Shown piece by piece: positions 44,664 through 53,494 of a DNA stretch of 64,000 nucleotides; position 1 is the first letter of the stretch, and each line of letters opens with the position of its first letter. The notes under the pieces are model-generated. The model was not told where the DNA came from, did not search any database, and saw nothing but the letters and a program-made list of their open reading frames with translations. The stretch covers positions 1 to 64,000 of the forward strand of contig JAEUSY010000025.1 of NCBI GenBank assembly GCA_016788295.1. The letters run 5' to 3'. The translations under genes and the position numbers were made by a program. This DNA is from Flavobacteriales bacterium. GTDB taxonomy: Bacteria > Bacteroidota > Bacteroidia > Flavobacteriales_F > PHOS-HE28.

Positions 44664-45547
44664 AGCTGTTCATGCTCCGCGCACTGCTCAGTGCAGTTGC
44701 TTTCACTGGCCCTCTGCTTTCTTTCGCTCAGCTCGACGAAGGACTTATTCTCCTAGCACGCACCTACAAGGACAACATGTTCCGCAACGCGCCCACTCGC
44801 GAAACGCTGGACGCCGTGCGCACCATGCCTCCTGAGTTGAACGCCACGCGCGACTTCGTAGTGCAGACGATCACAGAGAAGAACGCACTCGCTCAAAAGA
44901 AGTGGATGACCGCCCCCGACGAGACCACCCTGCGTCACATCCACACCGTCCGCATACTGAACCTCGATATGCGGAAGGAAGGACGCATGGGCGACCGCGC
45001 TGTTATGGATAGCCTGCGCCTTCACCCGGCAGATCGCAACGAACTGGTGCGGAACTACTACTCCATGTTGTTCACAGCGATCGGCAACAAGAACCAACCC
45101 TTCGACCTGAGCAAGCTGGACCTGCGACCGGACACGTACGGACTTCAGAGCGACACCGAACGCGGCATTGTTTTTCTCGAATGCATGCAACTGTGCAGGT
45201 CCGTTATTTGGGGCTATATGAACGTTGTGAAGCCCCCCAACACCCAAAAGGCCTTAGCGCACATCAAACGCTACCCCAAGGTGAATGGAGCAGCCTACTA
45301 TCGCTTCACGGACCTCAATTTCACCGACTTCAAGTTCGTGATGAACGACAGCCTACAGAGCTACAAGGGCATCCTCGTTGACCATTACCTGGACGTACTG
45401 CTTTATCACCTCATGGTACTTTCGGACACTGGGGCGAAGGAAGAGACCGTCCGCGACCTGTTGCTGGGGTCATCCATGCGCGACGAGCAACTGTGGAAAT
45501 ACTCGAGCAAACGCGCCACCCTCGAACAGATCTTCAAGAAGCAGTAA
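44660..45547 (+). CDS. Exported protein of unknown function, coupled to the gene before it
   Basis: A 295-residue mostly helical protein. The signal peptide MKLFMLRALLSAVAFTGPLLSFAQ is followed by LDEGLILLARTYKDNMFRN, MPPELNATRDFVVQTITEKN and LLYHLMVLSDTGAKEETVRDLLLGSS. I recognise no family or catalytic motif. The ATG lies in the ATGA overlap with the upstream gene; a frame extension further upstream is antedated by that gene. It converges on the DUF4197 gene 14 bases away, with a small GC-rich hairpin (45552-45557 with 45565-45570) between or within the ends. Confidence 0.72.
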   Translation: MKLFMLRALLSAVAFTGPLLSFAQLDEGLILLARTYKDNMFRNAPTRETLDAVRTMPPELNATRDFVVQTITEKNALAQKKWMTAPDETTLRHIHTVRILNLDMRKEGRMGDRAVMDSLRLHPADRNELVRNYYSMLFTAIGNKNQPFDLSKLDLRPDTYGLQSDTERGIVFLECMQLCRSVIWGYMNVVKPPNTQKALAHIKRYPKVNGAAYYRFTDLNFTDFKFVMNDSLQSYKGILVDHYLDVLLYHLMVLSDTGAKEETVRDLLLGSSMRDEQLWKYSSKRATLEQIFKKQ

Positions 45548-45561
45548 CCTAGGCGGCATGC

Positions 45562-46290
45562 CTAGCCGCCGAACACTCGTCGCAGTAGATCGCTGGTACG
45601 CGCCATCGGGTCCTTGCGGATCCGTGCTTCTTCCTCTGCGATCAACACGAAGAGACCTTCAATGGCCTTCTGCGTAACGTAGGCGTCGAGGTCGGTGTCC
45701 ACTGCTTTCTGGCCCGTGAGCGCACCGGCCTTGTTGTAGGCTGATGTAAGCGGTGTCCAATAACTGGTCAACGCTACTTTCTTGGTGGCACGCTCAACGA
45801 TCGGGCGGAAGCGTTCTGCCAACGAAGCGGTGGTCTTCTCTCGCAGGTAGTTGGTGGCCGCTTGGTCGCCGCCTCGCAGGATCGCGAAACCATCGCCAAC
45901 GCTCATGCCCAGTATCGCATCGCGCAGGATCGACAGTGCTTCCTTGGTGGCCTCCTCGGCCGCACGGTTCATGGTAAGCTCGAACTCCTGCACCTGGGCG
46001 CTCATGCCCATGTTGGTCAGTGTGTTCTTCACCTTCTGCGCTTCGGCCGGGAAGGGGATGCGGATGCGATCATCCTTCCAGAAACCATCCAATGCGGAAC
46101 CCTTGGTCACCGACTGCTCGGCACCCTTGCCCAGCGCCTCCTTGAGGCCGGCGATCACTTCATCGTTGGTAAGGCCGCCGGGCTTTCCGCCCACTTTGCC
46201 TGCGGCATCCTTAATGGACTTGGGCAACTGGGCCGAGCAGGAAGTGGCAATGCCGAGCACCAGCACGGCGAGGATGGATAGGGTACGCAT
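45562..46290 (-). CDS. DUF4197 family exported protein
   Basis: A 242-residue protein of the DUF4197 type. The signal sequence (MRTLSILAVLVLGIATSCSAQ, with a possible lipobox Cys in ATSC) is followed by NDEVIAGLKEALGKGAEQSV, IRIPFPAEAQKVKNTLTNMGM, VQEFELTMNRAAEEATKEALSIL and LDAYVTQKAIEGLFVLIAEEE, characteristic of the family, and ends RIRKDPMARTSDLLRRVFG. The function is unknown. I use ATG 46290, since the frame extends upstream without homology. Confidence 0.88.
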   Translation of the reverse strand: MRTLSILAVLVLGIATSCSAQLPKSIKDAAGKVGGKPGGLTNDEVIAGLKEALGKGAEQSVTKGSALDGFWKDDRIRIPFPAEAQKVKNTLTNMGMSAQVQEFELTMNRAAEEATKEALSILRDAILGMSVGDGFAILRGGDQAATNYLREKTTASLAERFRPIVERATKKVALTSYWTPLTSAYNKAGALTGQKAVDTDLDAYVTQKAIEGLFVLIAEEEARIRKDPMARTSDLLRRVFGG

Positions 46291-46384
46291 GCTGCAAAGA
46301 TTGTTGGTTGCGCACGATGGCCAATACCATGCCGGGAAGGAGGTGAAGATCTGTACTAATCCCTCGCACCAAGAGCGGCACTCC

Positions 46385-46786
46385 TCAGAAAGCTCCGCTG
46401 CTGGGCTGAATGAGCCAGATCGCATCTTTACAGTGCAGCAAGGTGAACACAAAACCGATCGCACATCCACTTATGAAGATCCAAACGCGCGCGCGATCCC
46501 AGTAACGCATCCAACTTGTACCCATCAGCAAGAACTCGGGAATATACACCACCGAATAGCAGGCGTTCGCTCCTACAAATCCAACAAGTAGATAGAATAG
46601 GATCGCAAGCAGGTCACTACTCATGTCAGCGACTGCTGCACCGATCACTTCCGACGACAGTAATACAAGTGCTGTAGGTATGAGCAGTAGCCCCAAGAAG
46701 ATGATCCTACGGCGTTCCCAATAGACCAATCGTTGGTTGCGATAGTAACGCAGCGATGTAGATATCACAGGGCTTTGGTCCACCAT
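46385..46786 (-). CDS. Small membrane protein of unknown function
   Basis: A 133-residue protein with three hydrophobic segments (IIFLGLLLIPTALVLLSS, LLAILFYLLVGFVGANACYSVVYI and VWIFISGCAIGFVFTLL) after a basic N terminus (YYRNQRLVYWERRR). No family recognised. It lies downstream of the E2 gene on the same strand with a 78-base gap. Confidence 0.6.
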   Translation of the reverse strand: MVDQSPVISTSLRYYRNQRLVYWERRRIIFLGLLLIPTALVLLSSEVIGAAVADMSSDLLAILFYLLVGFVGANACYSVVYIPEFLLMGTSWMRYWDRARVWIFISGCAIGFVFTLLHCKDAIWLIQPSSGAF

Positions 46787-46864
46787 GGCAATTTACCCAG
46801 ACAAACGCTGCCTTGCTTCGAATAGTTGTCATTGCACCACACAAAGACCGGGGCGCCGGTTGGA

Positions 46865-48106
46865 CTACAGCCCCAACAACACCTCGCCCGGATCCTTGCC
46901 TCCGAAGACCAGCTTGTTCGGGTCCTCGATCATTTCCTTCACCTTGTACAGGAAGCTCACGCTCTCCTTGCCGTCGATGATGCGGTGATCGTAGCTGAGG
47001 GCCACGTACATGATGGGGCGGATCACCACCTGACCGTTCACGGCCACCGGGCGCTCCACGATGTTGTGCATGCCTAAAATGGCGCTCTGCGGCGGGTTGA
47101 TGATGGGCGTGCTGAGCATACTGCCGAACACGCCGCCATTGGTGATGGTGAAGGTGCCACCGGTCATCTCATCGATGCTCAACTTGCCATCACGCGCTTT
47201 GATGGCGAGCTCCTTGATCTTCGCCTCGATCTCCGCCAAGGTCATGCGCTCGGCGTTGCGCACAATGGGCACCATCAGCCCCTTCGGACTGCTTACCGCA
47301 ATACCGATGTCGGCGTAGTCGAAGGTGACGATCTCCTCGCCTTGGATCTGGCCGCCGACCGTGGGATACAGGCGCAGCGCTTCGGTCACGGCCTTTGTGA
47401 AGAAGCTCATGAAGCCCAGGTTCACGCCCTTCTGCTCCTTGAACTTGTCCTTGTACTTGTCGCGCAGGGCCATCACCGCGCTCATGTCCACCTCATTGAA
47501 GGTGGTGAGCATGGCGGTCTGGTTCTTCACGCTCACCAAGCGTTCGGCCACCTTCTTGCGCAGAGTGGTCATCTTGGCGCGGCTGTCGTTGCGCGTGCCG
47601 CCCCAGCCGTTCATGAGCTTGTCGCTGGCATCCACGCCACCGGCGATGTAGGCTTCCACATCGCTCTTGGTGATGCGGCCATTGGGGCCACTTCCTTTCA
47701 CTTTGCTGGCATCCACGCCTTTCTCATCGAGCATGGCCTTGGCCACGGGCGTGGCATGTGCAACGGATGCAGCAGTCGTCGCAGCAGCTGCAGGAGCGGG
47801 TGCTGGGGCCGCGGCCTTCTTCTCCTCCTTCACCGGCTTCTCCTCCTTCTCCTTTTTCTCGGCCTTCACGCTGGTATCGATCCGCGCCACCACATCGCCC
47901 ACGTTCACCGTGGCATCGGCCTCGGCGAGCAGTTCCACTTTGCCTTCGGCCTCGGCGCTCAATTCCAGCGTTGCCTTGTCGCTATCGATCTCGGCAAGCA
48001 CCTGGTCCTTGGTCACCACATCGCCGCTCTTCACGAGCCATTGCGCAATGCGTACTTCACTGATGCTCTCTCCGGGGCTGGGGACCTTGATATCGACGAT
48101 TGCCAT
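46865..48106 (-). CDS. sucB: 2-oxoglutarate dehydrogenase E2 (dihydrolipoyl succinyltransferase)
   Basis: A 413-residue E2 subunit. The N-terminal lipoyl domain has the lipoyl-lysine in [17 protein letters not shown] (K44). After an Ala/Pro/Lys/Glu-rich linker (95-115) comes the E3-binding domain (about 116-153, [27 protein letters not shown]). The C-terminal acyltransferase core has the active-site His in [18 protein letters not shown] and an [27 protein letters not shown] signature typical of SucB. It transfers succinyl groups to CoA in the TCA cycle. The E1 gene lies upstream, separated by a 130-base repeat-rich spacer. E3 is not in the window. Confidence 0.95.
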   Translation of the reverse strand: MAIVDIKVPSPGESISEVRIAQWLVKSGDVVTKDQVLAEIDSDKATLELSAEAEGKVELLAEADATVNVGDVVARIDTSVKAEKKEKEEKPVKEEKKAAAPAPAPAAAATTAASVAHATPVAKAMLDEKGVDASKVKGSGPNGRITKSDVEAYIAGGVDASDKLMNGWGGTRNDSRAKMTTLRKKVAERLVSVKNQTAMLTTFNEVDMSAVMALRDKYKDKFKEQKGVNLGFMSFFTKAVTEALRLYPTVGGQIQGEEIVTFDYADIGIAVSSPKGLMVPIVRNAERMTLAEIEAKIKELAIKARDGKLSIDEMTGGTFTITNGGVFGSMLSTPIINPPQSAILGMHNIVERPVAVNGQVVIRPIMYVALSYDHRIIDGKESVSFLYKVKEMIEDPNKLVFGGKDPGEVLLGL

Positions 48107-48236
48107 TGCTTGTTCTTAGTTGAAGACTCAAGTCTCAAGACACAAGGCTCAAGTGTCAAGTCTCGAGTGTTTGGTGGTTCCTCTTTTGTCTTCGGAATTG
48201 GATCTTGTGTCTTGACCCTTGTGACTTGTGTCTTGT
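48107..48236. repeat. Intergenic quasi-palindrome between sucA and sucB
   Basis: The left half (48124-48172) is built of AAGTCTCAAG, AAGACACAAGG and CAAGTGTCAAG-like units. The right half (48204-48236) has the complementary CTTGTGTCTTG, CTTGTGACTTG and TTGTGTCTTG. The arms could fold into an imperfect hairpin; the flanking genes have much higher GC and no such repeats. Confidence 0.6.
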
Positions 48237-51002
48237 TCAGGCCTTTACAGCGGTGGCCGACTTGCTGAACGCCTGCTCGATGATGGCGATCTGCTGGTTG
48301 GCGCTGCGCTTGCTGCTGCCGGTGGCGGGCGCCCCGCTGGCCGGACGGCTGATGCACTCGAAGGTGATGCCGAGCGCGGGCTGTGCGTTCATGAGGATGT
48401 GTGTCCACGCGCCCATGTTGCGGGGCTCTTCCTGTACCCAGATGTAACGCTCGGCCTTACCGTATTTCTTGATCACGGCCTGCATCTGCTCAATGGGCAG
48501 CGGGTGCAGTTGCTCAACGCGCACCAACGCGGTGTCAGTGATACCATTCTTGTCCCGATGCTCGGCCAGGTCGTAGTGCACCTTGCCTTGCGTGAAGATC
48601 ACAGTACGCACCTTCTTCGTATCGGCACTTGCATCGTCGATCAGCTCTTGGAAGCCGCCCGTGACGAGCTCGTCCAACTTGCTTAAGCAACGCGGGTGGC
48701 GCAGCAGGCTCTTGGGGCTGAACACCACCAGCGGCTTGCGGAAATCCCACGCCAGTTGGCGGCGGATGATGTGGAAGAAGTTGGCCGGCGTGGTGCAGTT
48801 GGCCACCACCATGTTCAGCTCGGCGCAGCTGCTGAGAAAGCGCTCCAGACGTGCGCTGCTGTGCTCTGCGCCCTGGCCCTCATACCCGTGTGGCAGCAGC
48901 AGCATGATGCCGTTCTGCGTGTTCCACTTCTCCTCGGCGCAGCACAGGTACTGGTCCAATATGATCTGCGCACCGTTCACGAAATCGCCGAACTGCGCCT
49001 CCCAAATGGTGAGCGTGTTCGGGTTGGTGAGCGCATAGCCGTACTCGAAGCCGAGCACCGCGTATTCGCTCAGCAGCGAGTTGTAGATCTGGAAGAGCGC
49101 CTGGCCCTCCTGGATGTTCTTCAGGTGGATGTACTCCTCCTCGCTGTCCTCCACCTTCACCACGGCATGGCGATGGCTGAAGGTGCCGCGCTCCACATCC
49201 TGTCCGGTGAAACGCACGGGGTGCCCTTCCACCAACAACGAGCCGTAAGCGAGCAGTTCGGCCATGCCCCAATCCAGGGTCTCATCGGCCATCATCTTCT
49301 TGCGGTCGTTCAGGATCTTCTCCAGCTTGCTGAAGAACTTCTTGCCTTCGGGGTGCAGCTCGGTAAGCTTCTCGCCGATCTTCTTCAGCACCTCCTTTTT
49401 CACCCCCGTTGCGGGCGACTTTCGGAAGTCCTTGGCCTCGGCACGCTTGAAGCCTTTCCAGCGCTCGGCCATGAAGTTGGTGATCCTGCCCACGCGCACC
49501 TGCTTGGCCTCGTTGAGGCGCTCATCGAGCATGGCGGTGAAGGACCGCTCCATGTCCTGCGCAAGTTCACGTGCACCTTCCACCCCACTGGCCAGCAGTT
49601 TCTCGGTGTACAGCTCGCGCGGATCGGGGTGCTTGGCAATGGCCTTGTAAAGCACCGGCTGGGTGAACTTGGGCTCGTCGCCCTCGTTGTGCCCGTGCTT
49701 GCGGTAGCAGAGGATGTCCACCCAGATGTCGGTGCCGTACTTCTGGCGGTAGTCCATGGCCAGCTTCATGGTGTAGGCCACGGCCTCGGCATCATCGCCA
49801 TTCACATGGAACACCGGGCACTGCGTCACTTTCGCCACATCGGTACAGTAGGTGCTGGTGCGTGCATCGATGTAGTTGGTGGTGAAGCCCACCTGGTTGT
49901 TCACCACGATATGGATGGTGCCGCCCACCTCATAGGCCTTGAGGCCGGCCATCTGAACCACTTCGTACACCACGCCCTGCCCGGCCACGGCCGCATCGCC
50001 ATGGATCAGTATCGGGGCCGTAATGCCCTTCTCGAACTTGTCGTCATGCTCAATAATGGCGCGCGCGATGCCTTCCATCACCGGACCCACACTTTCCAAA
50101 TGGCTGGGGTTGGGGGCCAGGGTAAGGCGCACGTCCTTGCCCTTGTTGGTCTTCACCACCGAGCTATAGCCCATGTGGTACTTCACATCGCCTTCCACCA
50201 GCGAATCCTCGTAGTCCTTGCCCTCGAACTCGCTGAAGATCTGGTCGTAGCTCTTACGCAGCGTATTGGCCAGCACGTTGAGGCGACCGCGGTGCGCCAT
50301 GCCGATCACGTACTCGGTAACGCCGAGTTCAGCGCCATGCTCGATCACGGTATCCAACGCGGGGATCAGGGCCTCGGCGCCTTCAATGCTGAAGCGCTTC
50401 GCGCCGATGAACTTCTTACCCAGGAAGCGTTCGAAGACCACGGCCTCGTTCAACTTCTCCAGGATGTCCTTTTTCTGCTCGATGGTGAAGTCGGGCTGGT
50501 TGCGCACGCTTTCCATGCGCTGCTGCAGCCACTTCACCTTTTCGGGGTTACGGATGAAGCGGAACTCGGCACCGATGCTCTGGCAGTAGGTCTGCTCCAG
50601 CAGGGCGATGATGTCGCGCAGTTTGGCGGGACCGAGACCCACCTCGTTGCCGGCACCGAACACGGTGTCCAGGTCGGCATCGCTTAGCCCGTAGGTGGCC
50701 AGGTCCAAGGGCGGGCTGTACTTGCGGCGCTCGCGTACCGGATTGGTGCGGGTGAACAGGTGGCCGCGCTGGCGGTAGGCGTTGATGAAATCGAGCACCA
50801 GGAACTCCTTGCGCAACAGCTCATCGCCACCGGACTTGAACTGTACCCCGGGCAGGGTATCGAAGGAGGTGCGGGCCAGTTCGAACCCTTCGAAGAAGCG
50901 GGCCCAACCGGCATCGACGCTCGCGGGGTCCTTTTGGAACTGTTGGTACAGGTCGTCCAGCCAAGCGCTGTCGACGTTGCTGAGGTAGGAATACTTGTCC
51001 AT
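48237..51002 (-). CDS. sucA: 2-oxoglutarate dehydrogenase E1 (thiamine-dependent)
   Basis: A 921-residue E1 component, of normal length. It opens with the SucA-type segment (YLSNVDSAWLDDLYQQFQKD), and the thiamine-diphosphate region shows VIGMAHRGRLNVLANTLRK, SHLESVGPVMEGIAR, LIHGDAAVAGQGVVYEV and QVGFTTNYIDARTSTY. The transketolase-like C-terminal half holds DWGMAELLAYGSLLVEGHPVR, IWEAQFGDFVNGAQIILDQ and LLPHGYEGQGAEHSSARLERFL. It decarboxylates 2-oxoglutarate and passes the succinyl group to E2. Start ATG 51002 with a -7 box about 25 bases upstream. Confidence 0.96.
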   Translation of the reverse strand: MDKYSYLSNVDSAWLDDLYQQFQKDPASVDAGWARFFEGFELARTSFDTLPGVQFKSGGDELLRKEFLVLDFINAYRQRGHLFTRTNPVRERRKYSPPLDLATYGLSDADLDTVFGAGNEVGLGPAKLRDIIALLEQTYCQSIGAEFRFIRNPEKVKWLQQRMESVRNQPDFTIEQKKDILEKLNEAVVFERFLGKKFIGAKRFSIEGAEALIPALDTVIEHGAELGVTEYVIGMAHRGRLNVLANTLRKSYDQIFSEFEGKDYEDSLVEGDVKYHMGYSSVVKTNKGKDVRLTLAPNPSHLESVGPVMEGIARAIIEHDDKFEKGITAPILIHGDAAVAGQGVVYEVVQMAGLKAYEVGGTIHIVVNNQVGFTTNYIDARTSTYCTDVAKVTQCPVFHVNGDDAEAVAYTMKLAMDYRQKYGTDIWVDILCYRKHGHNEGDEPKFTQPVLYKAIAKHPDPRELYTEKLLASGVEGARELAQDMERSFTAMLDERLNEAKQVRVGRITNFMAERWKGFKRAEAKDFRKSPATGVKKEVLKKIGEKLTELHPEGKKFFSKLEKILNDRKKMMADETLDWGMAELLAYGSLLVEGHPVRFTGQDVERGTFSHRHAVVKVEDSEEEYIHLKNIQEGQALFQIYNSLLSEYAVLGFEYGYALTNPNTLTIWEAQFGDFVNGAQIILDQYLCCAEEKWNTQNGIMLLLPHGYEGQGAEHSSARLERFLSSCAELNMVVANCTTPANFFHIIRRQLAWDFRKPLVVFSPKSLLRHPRCLSKLDELVTGGFQELIDDASADTKKVRTVIFTQGKVHYDLAEHRDKNGITDTALVRVEQLHPLPIEQMQAVIKKYGKAERYIWVQEEPRNMGAWTHILMNAQPALGITFECISRPASGAPATGSSKRSANQQIAIIEQAFSKSATAVKA

Positions 51003-51027
51003 GTAAGGGTTCCGGGGATCCTGAGGG

Positions 51028-51035
51028 CAAAGGTA
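51028..51035 (-). promoter_or_regulatory. -7 promoter box of sucA
   Basis: The minus strand reads TACCTTTG, a full match to TAnnTTTG, about 25 bases before the sucA ATG. Confidence 0.5.
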
Positions 51036-51129
51036 GGTCTTGGGGCGTGCGTTCTACGACGAAAAGAGGGGCGTTGTTCGGGGCGGAAGGCCCTGACCGC
51101 CCCACCGGGAACGAATACGGGCCCGGAGC

Positions 51130-51513
51130 TCAGAACCGGCCCGCGAACCGCAAGCGTGTGAGCACCTTCTGCAGGGCCCGCAGCACGCATTCCCCGGCCA
51201 GTGAATGCAGCCCGCCCAGTGACATGGTACGGCGCAGATGGGCCTCCGGGATGTCCACCCGGTACATGGCCGTTTGAAGGCCGGTGGTGCTCTGGCGTTG
51301 CAGTTCCTCCAAACGGGGCAGCACGGCGGCACGAAGGACCTCGAAGGTCTCTTCGCTCACCTCCGGCACGGGCAGTTCGGCATCGGACAAGGAAAGGTCC
51401 TTGCGCAACTGGGCCACGGTGGAGGCCAGCAACTCGGCGCGGTCCAGGAAACGCTGGACGCCCTCATTCCCCGGTTTCGACAGGTCGTTGTTCACGCTGA
51501 GCCCAAGTGGCAC
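51130..51513 (-). CDS. Small cytoplasmic protein of unknown function
   Basis: A 127-residue protein without signal peptide or membrane span. Motifs seen are VQRFLDRAELLASTVAQLRKDL, VSEETFEVLRAAVLPRLEEL and AGECVLRALQKVLTRLRFAG, all helical. The start appears to be a GTG at 51513-51511; an internal GTG seven codons later is possible. It is divergent from the exported protein gene at 51599. No family recognised. Confidence 0.55.
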   Translation of the reverse strand: MPLGLSVNNDLSKPGNEGVQRFLDRAELLASTVAQLRKDLSLSDAELPVPEVSEETFEVLRAAVLPRLEELQRQSTTGLQTAMYRVDIPEAHLRRTMSLGGLHSLAGECVLRALQKVLTRLRFAGRF

Positions 51514-51535
51514 AAAGGTCGGCGACGGCTGGCAC

Positions 51536-51543
51536 TATTTTCG
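51536..51543 (+). promoter_or_regulatory. Possible -7 box before the gene at 51599
   Basis: TATTTTCG, the same octamer as before 15755 and 19982, 56 bases upstream of the ATG. Confidence 0.35.
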
Positions 51544-51598
51544 CCGGGCAGCCGCGTTCCATTTACCGGACCAAGCAACGAACAACGACCAGCAACCC

Positions 51599-52477
51599 AT
51601 GCGCACTTTCCTTCTCTCCTTGTTCTCCGCCCTTACCGTGCTCACCGCCACCGCCCAGTACGGCAGTTTCGATGCCGCCGCGGTAAAAGCCGCCAAGGCC
51701 ACCACCACCATCGTGGTGCTCGACGACGGCGATTCGCCCTACAACCGCACCATCATGGACGCCATGAAGGTGAACTGGAAATTCACCGGCAACCTGGAGT
51801 TCGTGAAAGTGAGCGAGCTGGCCGCACAACCGATCACACCGGACAAGACCTACCTGCTGAAGACCGCGAAGGTGGACCCCGTGAAGTTCGAGGCCACCTT
51901 CCTCGCCTTGGTGAAAGGCTGGAAACAGAAAAAAGGCGAGACGCTTCAGCAGAAGGACAACGCCTTCACCAGCATTCCGTCCGAACACGAGCTCGCCTTC
52001 ATCATGATGGACCCGAAGGCGATCAATGCGAACGAGAACACGGCGATGCTGACGGTGTACGTGAAGCACCTCCAGGACTACCTGAAGCAGGTGGAGGGCG
52101 GCAAGATCACCGACAAGGCCACGGCAGACCGCCTCTACGCCGGCCGCACCCGTTTGATCCGCGACACCGAACTGCACATTGGGCAGGCCCACCTGGACAA
52201 AAGCCTCACTGACCTGGCGAAGGTGCAGGAGAGCTACACGGCACCTGTAAAACTGGAGCCCGTGAAGGTGATGATGCAGGCCGTGGAAGCACAGGACCGC
52301 ACCATCACGGTGACCGACGTGCTGCTGACCGGCGACTACAAGACGAAGCATTGCTTCAAGCGCATCTTCAACGCGGGCACCGGCGAGCTGATGTACCAAG
52401 GCGATGATGCCGCCCTGGCCGGGAAGAAGGAAGGCATCCTGGCGCAGGACCTGCTGAACGTGATGCGCGCCCGCTAA
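51599..52477 (+). CDS. Exported protein of unknown function
   Basis: A 292-residue periplasmic or secreted protein. The signal peptide is MRTFLLSLFSALTVLTATAQ. The body shows TTTIVVLDDGDSPYNRTIMDAMKVNWKF, ELAFIMMDPKAINANENTAML, KITDKATADRLYAGRTRLIRD and ITVTDVLLTGDYKTKHCFKRIFN. I do not recognise the family. The repeated pattern of an alpha/beta unit with conserved hydrophobics suggests a stable fold of two similar halves. It is followed after 10 bases by the start of the gene at 52488, which opens inside a strong hairpin. Confidence 0.72.
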   Translation: MRTFLLSLFSALTVLTATAQYGSFDAAAVKAAKATTTIVVLDDGDSPYNRTIMDAMKVNWKFTGNLEFVKVSELAAQPITPDKTYLLKTAKVDPVKFEATFLALVKGWKQKKGETLQQKDNAFTSIPSEHELAFIMMDPKAINANENTAMLTVYVKHLQDYLKQVEGGKITDKATADRLYAGRTRLIRDTELHIGQAHLDKSLTDLAKVQESYTAPVKLEPVKVMMQAVEAQDRTITVTDVLLTGDYKTKHCFKRIFNAGTGELMYQGDDAALAGKKEGILAQDLLNVMRAR

Positions 52478-52487
52478 GCCGCAGACC

Positions 52488-53021
52488 ATGAGCACCCAAC
52501 GATCGCTGCTGCTGGCCGGGGCGATCGTTGGGTGTTCGCTTTTCAGCCCGGCGCAGACGGAGCAGCGCACCAGTCTTTGGTCGCCAGGTGGCGGGCTGGG
52601 TATGAGCCTGCAAGGGCCTATTGGGCTGGAGGCCCATGGCAATTACCTGTGGCTAAAGGAGCCAAAGCTTCACGGAAGTTCCTTCTACATGATCGGTCCG
52701 GAGCTGGCCTTGGGTGCCTACTTCGACGACCGCGCATTTACCGGACAACGGTTGGGCCTTCGCCAGATCTGGTGCCCGAGCGGATACATTGGTCTTTCTG
52801 TAACGGGCGGGGTTGAGAACTACACCCGATCGTTGTCTTTGGAGGACACACGTGCCTTCGTGCAGACCGGCATTTGTTTGATCGGCCTGTTCAGTATTGA
52901 GTACGGCAAGGGCATGCCGTTGACCAATGCCACCGAACTGCCTACGACCGATCGCGTGGTGCTCCGTATTGACATCAACTACATGCTCGCTGTTGTCTTC
53001 GCGAAGGTGCCGTTGTCCTGA
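52488..53021 (+). CDS. Exported beta-rich protein of unknown function
   Basis: A 177-residue protein. The signal sequence (SLLLAGAIVGCSLFSPAQ) is followed by Gly-rich strands (SPGGGLGMSLQGPIGLEAHG, GYIGLSVTGGVENYTRSL, LIGLFSIEYGKGMPL), suggestive of a small outer-membrane barrel or beta-sandwich. It ends LRIDINYMLAVVFAKVPLS. No family recognised. A 14-bp inverted repeat begins five bases into the coding sequence. Confidence 0.65.
   Translation: MSTQRSLLLAGAIVGCSLFSPAQTEQRTSLWSPGGGLGMSLQGPIGLEAHGNYLWLKEPKLHGSSFYMIGPELALGAYFDDRAFTGQRLGLRQIWCPSGYIGLSVTGGVENYTRSLSLEDTRAFVQTGICLIGLFSIEYGKGMPLTNATELPTTDRVVLRIDINYMLAVVFAKVPLS
52493..52534 (+). promoter_or_regulatory. Strong hairpin at the start of the gene at 52488
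   Basis: A 14-bp perfect inverted repeat (CACCCAACGATCGC at 52493-52506, its complement at 52521-52534, 14-base loop). The stem begins 5 bases after the ATG at 52488 and 15 bases after the previous stop. It could terminate the upstream transcript or hide the start codon. Confidence 0.55.
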
Positions 53022-53139
53022 ACTGTAGGAAAGGACAACAAACCGGTGCCGATGCGCCACCAGGGCGTGCTTTCAACAAGCCCCGTCCATTGGGCGCATT
53101 GAAGTACAAGCAGCCTGAAGTGCGAATACCTTTCAACCC

Positions 53140-53478
53140 ATGATGGAAACTCCAGCACCGTCGACCCGCGCCTTCCTGAACGAACTGGACAGCGTCGCCG
53201 CATCGCCCCTGCTCGACCCCGCCTACCGCCGAAAAAAGCTGGTGTTCTGGACCATTCGCCAAGTGATCACCGTAGGGTTGGCCGTGTCGTTCTGGGACCT
53301 CGCATGGGTACGCTGGTTATTCGCTTTCGCCGTGGTGCTGGCCTTGTTCAACCTGGCCATGCTGTTCTGGGGAGGCGCCTTCCTGCAAAGGCGCATACAA
53401 CGCGTAAGGGACCGGGTGATTGAACAAGAGGCCATGATGGATGCCGAGGACCGGGTCCAGGAAGATCAAAACCACTGA
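53140..53478 (+). CDS. Small two-span membrane protein
   Basis: A 112-residue protein with two hydrophobic spans (VFWTIRQVITVGLAVSFWDLA and WLFAFAVVLALFNLAMLFWGG) and a charged C-terminal helix (RRIQRVRDRVIEQEAMMDAEDRVQ). Function unknown. It ends 16 bases before the DinB-like gene, with which it may be co-transcribed. Confidence 0.65.
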   Translation: MMETPAPSTRAFLNELDSVAASPLLDPAYRRKKLVFWTIRQVITVGLAVSFWDLAWVRWLFAFAVVLALFNLAMLFWGGAFLQRRIQRVRDRVIEQEAMMDAEDRVQEDQNH

Positions 53479-53494
53479 ACGCAAGCCCTGCACC

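Noticed and set aside
45552..45570. GC hairpin between convergent genes as an intrinsic terminator
   Set aside because: Stem of only 6 bp and no T-tract on either side; too weak to list as a terminator.
48696..50687. 663-codon open frame on the plus strand opposite sucA
   Set aside because: It is fully antisense to a clear E1 gene and shows no signal, domain or family motif; high-GC third positions of sucA keep the opposite frame open.
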